Under the pieces are notes generated by a model, which saw only the letters and a program-made list of their open reading frames with translations, did not search any database and had not been told where the DNA came from. Shown in pieces: positions 30,719-39,900 of a stretch of 64,000 nt of DNA. The DNA lies in contig NZ_CP107785.1 of assembly GCF_036345915.1 (NCBI RefSeq), forward strand, positions 5,766,001 to 5,830,000, written 5' to 3'. The stretch is from Nocardia sp. NBC_00565 (GTDB taxonomy: Bacteria; Actinomycetota; Actinomycetes; Mycobacteriales; Mycobacteriaceae). The stretch's first letter is position 1. Each line of letters starts with the position of its first letter. Both the position numbers and the translations under genes were made by a program.

Positions 30719-31060
30719 CTACCTAGTTCGACATCTCTGTCGAATCCTGATCACGGTCGCTGGGTGGGTGGTGCGGCGGAGGTGTGCTGCCCGCAGATCT
30801 GCCGGGGCATATCCGGCCTCAACTGCGAAGACGCCGACTTCTGCCGAATTGGCAAATGCCGGGTGCCAGCCCACGCTGGGCTTGTCCTGCGTCATGACGC
30901 ACACGGGGGAATGCGTAGGCATGGATTGCGCCTGGAGCCCGAATACGTCGACGCCGGACAGACCGATCCCCTGCAAATCGAGGATCCCCCGGGAGGCCGA
31001 CATGACGGGTGCAGCATTCACCGCAACGCCGATGGCGCTGGAGTTCGTGTTGTCATTCAT
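30719..31060 (-). CDS. whiB7 leader ORF (possible 113-residue peptide)
   Basis: The minus-strand ATG at 31058-31060 has a strong Shine-Dalgarno tract (AGGAGGGAGG) upstream. The frame encodes 113 residues (MNDNTNSSAIGVAV...) ending 18 bp before the attenuator stem. No known domain is recognisable. It sits between the WhiB7-type promoter and the attenuator, so its translation, or that of a part of it, could control termination. It is longer than the short leader peptides reported for mycobacterial whiB7, so it may also be a real small protein. The last 25 residues are Arg-rich and look less protein-like. I am unsure which reading is right. Confidence 0.5.
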   Translation of the reverse strand: MNDNTNSSAIGVAVNAAPVMSASRGILDLQGIGLSGVDVFGLQAQSMPTHSPVCVMTQDKPSVGWHPAFANSAEVGVFAVEAGYAPADLRAAHLRRTTHPATVIRIRQRCRTR

Positions 31061-31126
31061 CGTTCTGCCTCCCTCCTGTACTCGTGTCGGTAACTGTGCG
31101 CGCACCGGAATGACCTCCCGGTGCGT

Positions 31127-31171
31127 GATTCCCACCATATGTGTTGGCGCCGATCGCGACAACCTATTTTC
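31127..31171 (-). promoter_or_regulatory. whiB7: WhiB7-dependent (autoregulated) promoter
   Basis: On the minus strand an AT tract AAAATA ends two bases before TTGTCG (-35). A 17-nt spacer and TATGGT (-10) follow. WhiB7 is known to act at SigA promoters with an AT-rich block just upstream of -35, including its own. Transcription would start near 31127, about 67 nt before the leader ORF. Confidence 0.7.
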
Positions 31172-33360
31172 TACCTGCGGTTTTGTGGGCTTGACCGCAG
31201 GCGCGAAGCCACTATCGACAGCACCTCGGCCCCGTATTGCTCGAGCTTCTTCGACCCGATTCCGGGGATCGCGGTCAGTGCGTTGTCGTCGGCGGGCAGT
31301 TGCTCGGCGATCGCGGTGAGCGTGGTGTCGGTGAAGACCACGAACTCGCGCACCCGCAGATCCTGCGCTTTTTCCGCGCGCCACGCCTTCAGCGCTTCCA
31401 GTAGCTCGGCATCCAATTCCGCCGGGCAGCGACGGCAGCGCCCGAGCATCGTGGCGTAGGTGCCGATTAACGGTTTGGCACAGACCCGGCAGGTCGGGCG
31501 CACACCGTTCGCGGCGGAGTCGGCGACCGGCGCGGCGATTCGCGAGGCGGGCGAGTCGTCGGGCACCAAGCCGTTGAGAAACCGGGAGCGGCGCCGAGTG
31601 CGCCTGCTGCCCTCGCCGCGGGCCAGCGCCCAGGACAGTTGCAGGTGTTCGCGGGCCCTGGTCACGCCGACGTAGAGCAGTCGCCGTTCCTCCTCGAGCG
31701 CGGCCTGATCGGCAACCGAGCCGTCGTCACCGAGTACGTGCGCGATCGGCAGGGTGCCGTCGGCGACACCGACGAGGAAGACCGCGTCCCACTCCAGCCC
31801 CTTCGCCGCGTGCAACGACGCGAGGGTCACCCCCTGCACGGTCGGTGGATGCCTGGCCTCGGCGCGCGCGGCCAGCTCACGCAGCAGACCGGGCAGCTCG
31901 AGGGCATCGTCCTGGTCGACCAACTCCTCGGTCAGGCGCACCAGCGCGACCAGCGATTCCCACCGCTCCCTGGCCTGCGCGCCCGCGGGTTCGGTAGTGG
32001 TGAGGCCGACCGGCGCGAGCGCGGCCCGCACCAAGGTAACCAAGGCCTTACCACCGCGGGACTGGTCGGGCAGGTCCTCGCGGGAGGCGACCTGACGCAA
32101 TACGGAGACGGCTTGCCTTACCTCGGCGCGTGCGAAGAAACCCTCGCCGCCGCGGACCTGGTAAGGGATGCCTTGTTCGGTCAGCGCCTGCTCATAGGCC
32201 TCGGACTGCGCGTTGATCCGATAGAGCACCGCGATCTCGGCGGCGGGCGTGCCCGCGGCGATCAGCTTCTTGATCGATCGGGCGACCGCCGCCGCCTCGG
32301 CCGGGCCGTCGTCGAATTCGGCGAAGGTCGGCTCCGGCCCGTCGTCGCGCTGCCCGATCAGTTGCAGCCGGGTGCCCGCGATGCGCCCGCGGGCGGCGCC
32401 GATCACTCGGTTCGCCAGCGATACCACCTGCGGCGTCGACCGATAGTCGCGCTCCAGCCGGACCACCGTCGCCTCGGGAAAGCGCCGGGAGAAGTCCAGC
32501 AGAAAGCCGGGGGTGGCGCCGGTGAACGAATAGATCGTCTGGTTCGCGTCGCCGACCACGGTCAGATCGTCGCGCTCACCGAGCCAGGCATCGAGCACCC
32601 GCTGCTGTAGCGGCGTGACGTCCTGGTATTCGTCGACGACGAAACTGCGGTAGCGCCCGCGGAATTCATCGGCCACCGACGGATAGTCCTCCAGCGCGGC
32701 GGCGGTGTGCAGCAGCAGATCGTCGAAATCGAGCAGCAGGCCGTCGGGCGTCGCCTTCAACTTCTCGTAACCGCTGTAGACCGCTGCGACGCGCAGCGGG
32801 TCATACGGCGCCTCGCGGCGGTGCTTGGCCACCGCCGCCGGATAATCCTCCGGCGCGATAAGGGTGGCCTTCGCCCATTCGATCTCGGTGAGCAGATCGC
32901 GCACGGCGTCGCTGTGCGAGGACAGTCCGGCCTGGTGCGCGGCCTGCGCCACGATCGGGAATTTGCGATCGAGCAACTGCCAGGGCACATCCCCGACGAT
33001 CTGCGGCCAGAAGTACTTCAGCTGCCGCAGCGCGGCCGCGTGGAACGTGCGCGCCTGCACCTGGTTGGCCTCGCCGCCGAGCCCGAGGGCGCGCAGGCGA
33101 CTGCGCAGTTCCCCCGCCGCGCGCGCGGTGAACGTCACCGCGAGCACCTGGTCGGCCTTCACATGTCCGGCGGAGACCAAGTGCGCGATGCGATGGGTGA
33201 TGGTTCTGGTCTTACCGGTGCCGGCGCCCGCGAGCACGCACACCGGACCCCGCGGCGCGCGGACCGCGGCGGCCTGCTCGGGGTCCAGCCCGTCTTGGAC
33301 ATCAGCCAGCGCTGGGCGGACGGGCTCGCTGATACTGGTTGCCGACACGACACACATCAT
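31171..33360 (-). CDS. uvrD2: UvrD2, superfamily 1 DNA helicase with HRDC domain
   Basis: A 729-residue 3'-5' DNA helicase, essential in M. tuberculosis (Rv3198c). The Walker A motif GAGTGKT (45-51) is followed by [13 protein letters not shown] (motif II), [15 protein letters not shown] (motif III) and [11 protein letters not shown] (motif IV). [12 protein letters not shown] and [10 protein letters not shown] are near 560-640. A four-cysteine zinc-binding module (CRVC...CRRC) links the motor to a C-terminal HRDC domain ([14 protein letters not shown]). All of these are features of UvrD2. The ATG at 33358-33360 is chosen; the GTG at 33348 is an equally possible start. The frame extends farther upstream but that part lacks similarity to the family. 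Confidence 0.93.
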   Translation of the reverse strand: MMCVVSATSISEPVRPALADVQDGLDPEQAAAVRAPRGPVCVLAGAGTGKTRTITHRIAHLVSAGHVKADQVLAVTFTARAAGELRSRLRALGLGGEANQVQARTFHAAALRQLKYFWPQIVGDVPWQLLDRKFPIVAQAAHQAGLSSHSDAVRDLLTEIEWAKATLIAPEDYPAAVAKHRREAPYDPLRVAAVYSGYEKLKATPDGLLLDFDDLLLHTAAALEDYPSVADEFRGRYRSFVVDEYQDVTPLQQRVLDAWLGERDDLTVVGDANQTIYSFTGATPGFLLDFSRRFPEATVVRLERDYRSTPQVVSLANRVIGAARGRIAGTRLQLIGQRDDGPEPTFAEFDDGPAEAAAVARSIKKLIAAGTPAAEIAVLYRINAQSEAYEQALTEQGIPYQVRGGEGFFARAEVRQAVSVLRQVASREDLPDQSRGGKALVTLVRAALAPVGLTTTEPAGAQARERWESLVALVRLTEELVDQDDALELPGLLRELAARAEARHPPTVQGVTLASLHAAKGLEWDAVFLVGVADGTLPIAHVLGDDGSVADQAALEEERRLLYVGVTRAREHLQLSWALARGEGSRRTRRRSRFLNGLVPDDSPASRIAAPVADSAANGVRPTCRVCAKPLIGTYATMLGRCRRCPAELDAELLEALKAWRAEKAQDLRVREFVVFTDTTLTAIAEQLPADDNALTAIPGIGSKKLEQYGAEVLSIVASRLRSSPQNRR

Positions 33361-33461
33361 GGCAGTGCCCGCCGACAAGTCATGGCGGCGGCGCAAAATG
33401 GGCGTCGGTCCCGGCCCGCCTGAGTACCGCATCGAACATCTGATGGGCCACCTTATCTCGG

Positions 33462-33935
33462 TCAACCCGGCGAGTTCTTGGAGTCGCGCAGTTGTCGTAG
33501 TGCACCGGCGAATGCCTCGACGTGCGCACCGAGCGGAGCGAAGAACTCCTGGTCGCACTGCTCGACCGCGACCACGGCCCGATTCGCCAATGCTGCACCG
33601 GCTTCGGTGGGGATCAGGGCCTTGGCTCTGCGGTCGTTCGGGTGGGCGCGGCGCTCGAGCAGGCCCCTTTGCTCGAGCGCGCGCAATACCTGGGAGGTCA
33701 TCATCGGGTCGGTGACGGCGTGTGCGGCCAGATCGCGCTGCATTACCGGTTCGTCGCGGCGGGCGGCCAGGTAGGTCAGTGAGGCCAGTAGGACGAATTG
33801 CACATGGGTGAGGTCGAATGCGGCCAGGGCCGCGCGCTGGGCTGCCTGCCAGCGGTTGGTCACCTGCCAGAGCAAGAGGCCCGGGCTTTCGTCGGCCTCG
33901 GCGAAGCTGCTGCGCAGACCCTTGTCCTCACTCAT
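33462..33935 (-). CDS. MarR-family transcriptional regulator
   Basis: A 157-residue winged-helix repressor. The DNA-binding part spans about 50-115: [20 protein letters not shown] (recognition helix) then [14 protein letters not shown], the wing with the conserved DxR motif. Helices at both ends form the dimer interface. The start ATG overlaps the end of the EVE-domain gene by 8 bp (ATGAGTGA), so the two form one operon. The palindrome at 34425-34448, over the operon promoter, is its likely operator. The ligand is unknown. Confidence 0.88.
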   Translation of the reverse strand: MSEDKGLRSSFAEADESPGLLLWQVTNRWQAAQRAALAAFDLTHVQFVLLASLTYLAARRDEPVMQRDLAAHAVTDPMMTSQVLRALEQRGLLERRAHPNDRRAKALIPTEAGAALANRAVVAVEQCDQEFFAPLGAHVEAFAGALRQLRDSKNSPG

Positions 33936-34422
33936 GTGCCTGCGCTACTGCTGATTCGCCGATCATCGTCCGCGCGATCAATGCGAAGTCGTGCGCGGTC
34001 AGTTCGATGAGTCCGCGGCGCAGCGCCATGCCCCAATTCGGCGTGCTGGTGAGATCCAATTCGGCGCGCAGTTCGTCGATCGGGATCTCTTGCGCGTCGG
34101 TGCGGTAGTCGACCGCGCGTCGCCACGGCTGGAAGCAGCCGCCGTCGTCCGGGTCCGCCTGCCAGACCGGACCGTCATCGATGGTGCCGATGGCGGTGAA
34201 GGAGCGGATCGGCGCACCGGTTCGCATCCCCTCGCGCGGTGAGTAACAGAGGAAGCCGTCACCCGGGCTCATCCGTTCGAGTGGGGTCCGCTTGCCATGG
34301 TTGACCTGGGCGATGCCGAGTTCTACACCGCGGCGTACGTGTTCTCTGGAGACCACACCCAGCCAGTACCGCCCACCCGATGTGGCGGGCGAGGTGGCCT
34401 GTGCGGTGGCGATCGTCGTCAT
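33928..34422 (-). CDS. EVE-domain protein (UPF0310)
   Basis: A 164-residue protein with an EVE domain, part of the PUA-like superfamily whose members can bind modified bases in DNA or RNA. Visible family parts are RYWLGVVSREHVRRGVELG near 15-33 and the KRTPLERMSPGDGFLCYSPR strand-turn near 42-61. FTAIGTI and the YRTDAQEIPIDELRAEL region are toward the C-terminus. The frame is open to 34542, but the ATG at 34420-34422 is chosen because a -10 (CATACT) lies 6 nt upstream and a -35 (TTGCGC) lies 17 nt farther, giving leaderless transcription. It is co-transcribed with marR. Confidence 0.85.
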   Translation of the reverse strand: MTTIATAQATSPATSGGRYWLGVVSREHVRRGVELGIAQVNHGKRTPLERMSPGDGFLCYSPREGMRTGAPIRSFTAIGTIDDGPVWQADPDDGGCFQPWRRAVDYRTDAQEIPIDELRAELDLTSTPNWGMALRRGLIELTAHDFALIARTMIGESAVAQAHE

Positions 34423-34424
34423 GG

Positions 34425-34448
34425 ATTTAGTATGCGCACATACTAAAT
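34425..34448. promoter_or_regulatory. Perfect 24-bp palindrome: likely MarR operator over a leaderless promoter
   Basis: ATTTAGTATG-CGCA-CATACTAAAT has perfect 10-bp arms. It covers the spacer and the -10 of the EVE-marR promoter (minus-strand TTGCGC, 17 nt, CATACT, 6 nt, ATG), the usual place for MarR autorepression. It also lies 54 bp upstream of the divergent mycoredoxin gene, which might share control. Confidence 0.8.
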
Positions 34449-34501
34449 CTTGCGCAAGTCTCAGCCGGAACAGGATCGGACCGTAAGGCGTTGCACGATC
34501 C

Positions 34502-34759
34502 GTGACTGACGTGACTCCCGCTCTGACGATGTACTCGACCACCTGGTGCGGCTACTGCCGCAGGCTGAAGAAGCAGCTGGACGAGTCCGGTATCAGCTAT
34601 GTCGAGATCGATATCGAACAAGATCCGGCATCGGCCGAATTCGTCGGCAGCGTGAACGGCGGCAACCATGTGGTGCCGACGGTGAAGTTCGCGGACGGCT
34701 CCACGGCGACCAACCCGTCGCTGGCCGCGGTCAAGCAGACGCTGGCCACCCTCCCCTGA
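34502..34759 (+). CDS. mrx1: Mycoredoxin-1 (glutaredoxin-like, mycothiol-dependent)
   Basis: An 85-residue thioredoxin-fold protein with the redox motif CGYC at 16-19, preceded by TMYSTTW. HVVPTVKFADG near 55-66 holds the conserved cis-proline. This resembles M. tuberculosis Rv3198A, which reduces mycothiol-mixed disulfides. Start is GTG at 34502 with no clear Shine-Dalgarno sequence. It is divergent from the EVE-marR operon and convergent with nudC. Confidence 0.9.
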   Translation: MTDVTPALTMYSTTWCGYCRRLKKQLDESGISYVEIDIEQDPASAEFVGSVNGGNHVVPTVKFADGSTATNPSLAAVKQTLATLP

Positions 34760-34822
34760 TCGGCTCGATCGCCTGCTCCGTGCGGACCCTCGCGGCCCGC
34801 ACGGAACTTTTTATGCCCTCGA

Positions 34823-35731
34823 TCAGCTGTCGAGTTCGGCCCAGGACTCCACGATCGTGCGCGCGATGGAGATCGATCCGGGCAGCAGTAGCCGCGCGCC
34901 CTGGTTCTGCGCGGACCAGTCGCCGACGGCCAGCGCCGTGCGCACCTCGGCACGGGTGAACCAGTGGGCCTCGGCGATCTCGCCATCCGAGAAGGCAAGC
35001 GGCTGATCGGGATCCGCGATGGCGGAGAAGCCGAGCATCAGCGAGCGTGGGAACGGCCACGGCTGGCTGCCCAGGTAGGTGATGTCGCGGACATCGACCC
35101 CGACCTCCTCGAGCACCTCGCGTTCGACGCACCGCTCCAGCGACTCCCCCGCCTCGACGAATCCGGCGAGCAGCGAGAACAGCGTCTTCGGCCAGGTGTG
35201 CTGGCGCCCGAGCAACACTCGATCGCCGCCGTCGTGGATCAGGCAGATGACGGCTGGATCAATGCGCGGGAACTCCTCGTGACCGTTCTCGTCGACCCGC
35301 GACCAACCGCCCTTGGTCGCGGCCGTCGCGGTGCCGTCGACGGCATTGAATCCGGCCTTGTCATGCCAGTTCAGCAGGGCCATTGCGGCGGTGAGCAGAC
35401 CAGCGGTGAGATCGTCGATGCCGCCCGCCATGGCGCGCAGATCGGTCAGCGTGCCCGCCAGGTCGGCGTCGCGCACGGCCCAGACGTGCTTGCCGCCGTT
35501 GATACCGAGGAATATCGCGGCCGGACTCGGCTCGGCGGACAGTTCAATCGCCGGCTCCAGCACCAACGCGCCGTTCTCGAAGCGGAACTGGCCACGCTTG
35601 TTGACTCGGAGTAGTTCGGCGTCGGCCCAGCCCTCCTTCAGCGCCTGTTCGTCGGCCCGGATCTCCTCGGCCCGGTCGAGCACTGAACGCGAAAGCAGCG
35701 GAACGCTATTGAGCTGGAATCCTGAGGCCAC
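34823..35731 (-). CDS. nudC: NADH pyrophosphatase / RNA decapping hydrolase NudC
   Basis: A 302-residue Nudix hydrolase that cleaves NAD(H) to NMN(H) and AMP and may remove NAD caps from RNA. The Nudix box starts GFVEAGESLERCVEREV (190-206) and continues LEEVGV. The NudC-specific SQPWPFP is at 222-228. The four zinc cysteines of the E. coli-type zinc ribbon are absent. In their place is a short region around FNAVDGTATAATKGGWSRVD, as in mycobacterial NudC. The start ATG is 35729-35731. Order with mrx1 and the channel gene matches Rv3198A-Rv3200c. Confidence 0.93.
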   Translation of the reverse strand: MASGFQLNSVPLLSRSVLDRAEEIRADEQALKEGWADAELLRVNKRGQFRFENGALVLEPAIELSAEPSPAAIFLGINGGKHVWAVRDADLAGTLTDLRAMAGGIDDLTAGLLTAAMALLNWHDKAGFNAVDGTATAATKGGWSRVDENGHEEFPRIDPAVICLIHDGGDRVLLGRQHTWPKTLFSLLAGFVEAGESLERCVEREVLEEVGVDVRDITYLGSQPWPFPRSLMLGFSAIADPDQPLAFSDGEIAEAHWFTRAEVRTALAVGDWSAQNQGARLLLPGSISIARTIVESWAELDS

Positions 35732-35778
35732 GGTTCGAGACTATCGCGCCGCCGCGAACACCAGTCGTCGCGGCAGTG

Positions 35779-36843
35779 TTACCTGCCCACGTGCCGGATG
35801 TACAACAGTTTGTCGGTCGGCTCCAGCGCGTCCACCTCGGCCTCACCCACCCGGATCAGCACACCGCCGCGCACCACGCCCAGCACGATATCGCCGAGAT
35901 GTCGTGGCGAGCCGCCGACCTCGGCGGGTTCCACTTCGCGTTCGGCGACCGCAAAGCCCTGGTCGGGGGTCAGCAGATCCTCGATCATCTCGACCACGGT
36001 CGGCGTGGTGGTGGCGATGCCCAGCAACCGGCCCGCGGTCTCGGAGGAGACCACCACCGAATCCGCGCCGGACTGGCGCAGCAGGTGGGTGTTCTCGGCC
36101 TCCCGGATGGCCACCACGATCTTGGCGCTCTTGTTCAGTTCACGCGCCGTGAGACTCACCAGGACGGCGGTGTCGTCCCGGTTGGCGGCGACCACGACCG
36201 CGGCCGCCCGCTGCACACCGGCCAGCCGGAGCACATCGGACCGGGTGGCCGAACCGTGCACCGTCACCAGGCCGGCGTTCGCGGCCGCCTCCAGCGCGAC
36301 GGCATCGGTGTCGACCACGACGATATCGGCGGCCTGCACGCCATCGCCGAGCATCGCGTCGACCGCCGTACGGCCTTTGGTCCCATAACCGACGACCACG
36401 GTGTGATCACGCATGCTGCGCCTCCAACGCTGAATCTTGAATGCCTGCCGGGAACGCTCGGTGAGTACGCCGATGGTGGTACCGACGAGCACGATGAGGA
36501 AGAGAATGCGCAGCGGGGTGATGATGACGATATTGGCGAGCCGGGCCTCGGGCGTCACCGGCGCGATATCGCCGTAGCCGGTGGTCGACAGCGAGACCGT
36601 CGCGTAGTAGAAGGCGTCCAGGAACGACAGCTCGTCACCGGAGTTGTCGTGGTACCCATCGCGACCGAGGAACACCACCAGCGCCGCGGCGAACAGCAGG
36701 CCGATTGCGAAGAGCACCCGGCGCACCAGCGAAGTCCATGGGCTGGTCGCTATTTCGGGGATGCGCAGCACGCCGACCAGCGCGAAATCCGGACGACTCG
36801 ACAAACCGACACTGCGCGCCCGATCACCGAACACCGGACTCAC
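35779..36843 (-). CDS. Potassium channel subunit with RCK/TrkA domains (Rv3200c-like)
   Basis: A 354-residue two-helix channel. The membrane helices are about residues 42-60 and 103-126, with the selectivity filter TTGYGD (87-92) between them. An RCK-N domain starts VVVGYGTKG (149-157), a Rossmann nucleotide-binding loop. An RCK-C (TrkA-C) domain covers about 270-354. This is the MthK/Kch-like layout. GTG at 36841-36843 is the start. The gene lies 142 bp downstream of adnB and may be co-transcribed; the gap holds no feature I recognise. Confidence 0.93.
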   Translation of the reverse strand: MSPVFGDRARSVGLSSRPDFALVGVLRIPEIATSPWTSLVRRVLFAIGLLFAAALVVFLGRDGYHDNSGDELSFLDAFYYATVSLSTTGYGDIAPVTPEARLANIVIITPLRILFLIVLVGTTIGVLTERSRQAFKIQRWRRSMRDHTVVVGYGTKGRTAVDAMLGDGVQAADIVVVDTDAVALEAAANAGLVTVHGSATRSDVLRLAGVQRAAAVVVAANRDDTAVLVSLTARELNKSAKIVVAIREAENTHLLRQSGADSVVVSSETAGRLLGIATTTPTVVEMIEDLLTPDQGFAVAEREVEPAEVGGSPRHLGDIVLGVVRGGVLIRVGEAEVDALEPTDKLLYIRHVGR

Positions 36844-36985
36844 CCACCCCCACGCTCGCCGAAATCTCGGCGCTCACCGAGTCGGTCAACTCCGGCGCTT
36901 CTTGTCCCTCCGGCACGCACGGCAGCCTACCGGGTCAGCCGAGCATTGCCCGCGCCCGACGCGAACACCCGATGAATGTATGGGT

Positions 36986-39900
36986 TCAGTCCGGCGCGGA
37001 CGCGCTCGTCGGCGCGGCATTCCTGATCAGCTCGGCCAATTCGTCCGGGCCGGGCAGTGCGGCGGGCGCGATGGTGCGCCCGGTGCGCACGTAATGGAAT
37101 GCGGCGCCGATGCGTTCGAGCATCTCGGCCTCGGTGCCGTGGTCGCGGGCCGCCATCAGCCGAGCCCAAGCCAGCCGGTATACGGCCAGCTGCATGGCGA
37201 CCGCGGGTTCGTCGGCGGGCGCGGGCTCGGCGCCGGTCTTCCAGTCGACCACAATCCAACCGCCGCCGGGTTCGGCGAAGACCGCGTCCATCCGGCCGCG
37301 AATCACCGTGCCCGCGATGGAGGTCTCGAACGGGATCTCCACCTCGAGCGGGCTGCGATTGGCCCACGGCGAGTTGAGGAACGACTCCTGCATGGTGACC
37401 AGTTCGGTGTCCGGGCCTGCGTCGGCGGCAGTGCTGTCGGCGGCGCCGGGCAGTGCGTCGAAGCCGAGCAGCCGGTCGGTGGCGAACCAGCGCTGCACCC
37501 AGGCGTGGAAGGCGGTGCCGCGGCGGGCCAGCGGATTCGGCGGGAACGGCAGTGGGCGGCGCAGGCGGGCCGCGAGTTTGGTTGGGTCGGCACGCATTTC
37601 GACCAAGGCCGTAGCGGCGATCTGGCCGGGGAGTTCGACGTCCTGGGTGATCGCCTGGGTGGCTTCGAATTCGGCGAGGAGGGCGTCGACGTCGGCGGAC
37701 CAGCCGTCGGGGTCGTCGGGGTTGGCGGCTGGGGTGGTGGTGTCGGTATGGGGGATCCCGGGTTCGGCTGGGGCGGTGAGGTCGTCTGGGGGGGGCTCGA
37801 ATTCGTCGGCGTACGGCGCGAAATCATCGGAGTACGGGGGGAAGTCGTCACCGTAAGGTTGGACGGCGTCGGCGTATGGCGCGACGTGTTCCGCGTGCGA
37901 CGCGACGTGCTCGGCGTACGGCGCAACATGTTCGGCGTGCGACGCGACGTGTTCGGCGTACGGCGCGACGTGCTCGGCGTACGGCGCAACATGTTCGGCG
38001 TGCGACGCAACGTGCTCGGCGTACGGCGCGACGTGCTCGGCGTACGGCGCGACGTACTCGGCGCGCGACGCGAAGTCGCCTGGGGGCGGCGGGAAGTCGT
38101 CCCGGTCGTACGGATCCGGGGCGCTGTTGACAGATGATTCGCCGGGATCCCCGAATGATGCGGGCGGGTCGAGATAGTCGGGCAGGGGAACATCGGCGTA
38201 GGGGTCGTCGGGTAGCGCGATGGCGCCGAGATCGTCGGGCGCGGAGTTCGGGGCGGCAAAGTTGTCGGTGGGCGGGTCTACAGTCATTGCCATGTCGATG
38301 TCACGGAGGGCGCTGGACGCGAAATCGACTGAGGCAGTCGGGTTATCGAAGACCGCGTGGTGCAATGCGGTGATGCCTGCGGCGGATTGTGCCGTGAGTT
38401 CGGCGAGGGCGGCGTGGACGAGAGAAGCGCCCTGTTCGATGGGGGCGCGGCGGTTGCCGAGGGGGTCGCGGGGCCATTCGGCGGTTGCGGGGTTGTCGGT
38501 GAACGGGTTTACCGCGTCGACGTCGGGGGCGTCGTCCCAGCGGTCGATGGTGACCGCGCCGTTCGCGGGGCTGTCGGGGGCTTCGCTGGCGTGTTTGAGT
38601 TCCAGGAGGAAGTCGGAGGGCCCCTTGGGTGCGGTGCCGGTTTCGGCCCAGTGGTGGGCGCAGACGAGCAGGACCCGTTCGGTTCTGGTGAGGGCCACAT
38701 AGAACAGGCGGCGGTCTTCATCGATGCGACGGCGGTCCAGGGATTCCTTATGGGACTTGATCGCTCGCTCCAGGTCGGCGCGGTCGTAGAGATCCGAGAG
38801 GTCGAGCACGGGGACACCCTCGGCGGCATCGTCCTGTCTGCGGTCACCGCGTAGGGACGTGGGGAGTTCGGCGAGTGCGCCGAGCCAGGTGCCCGAGGCC
38901 GCGCCGGACGGGAAAACGCCGCGGGCCACGTGCGGAACGGCGACGATCTCCCACTCCAAGCCCTTGGCGGCGTGCACGGTCAGCACCTGGACGCGGTCCC
39001 TGGCGACCTCGACTTCACCCGGTTCCAAACCGTTCTCGACGGATTCGGCGGCGGCGAGGAAGGCGAGCAGGCCGCCGAGCGACGCGCCGGAATCGCTGGC
39101 GTATCCGGCGACCACCTCGGCGAAGGCGTCCAGATGTTCGCGTCCGGCACCGGCGCCGACCAGTGCGCGGCGAGCCTGGGTCTCGACACCGACGCCGATG
39201 GTGCGTTCTACATCCGCGACGAGTTCGGCGAGCGGCTGGCCGCTGCGTTCGCGCAGCCCGGCAAGTTCCCGGCTGAGCGCGACAATGCGCTGGCATCCCG
39301 ACTCCGAATACTGTTCGCGCGGACCGGGATCGGCGATCGCGTCGGCCAGACCCGCCTGTTCGGCCGGTTCCGGCGCCACCTCGCGCAGGGCCTCGGCGAG
39401 TGCGGTCGAATCGGCGATCTCGTTCGCCTCATTGCCGTGCAGGCGGCTGATCGACAGGTCTCGGGCACGGCGGGCGAGCGCGGCGAGGTCGGCGACGCCG
39501 ATACGCCAGCGGGCGCCGGTGAGGATGCGCATGGCGGCGCTGCCTGCGCCGGGTTCGGCGACGAGCCGCAGGGTGGCGACGATATCGGCGACCTCCGGGG
39601 TGGCGAGCAGGCCGCCGAGACCGACGATCTCCACCGGAAGTCCCTGCTCGCGCAGGGCTTCCGCGAGGGGTGCGGCGTCGGCGTTGCGGCGGACCAGCAC
39701 GGCCGAGGTCGGCGGTGGCTTCCCCGCCTCGCGTTTGATCGCCCATTCGGCCGCGATCCGCCCCGCTACCCAATCGCGTTCGTCGGCAACGGTTTCGGTC
39801 AACGCCAGCGCGACGACACCCGGTTCCGCATCGGGTTTCGCACGCAGCGCGTCGACCGTGACACCACCGCTATCGATCGCACTGCGCCGCAACGGTTCCG

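Noticed and set aside
37798..38070. Array of 21-bp repeats considered as a CRISPR array
   Set aside because: Units are contiguous with no spacers, in frame with adnB, and encode heptapeptides.
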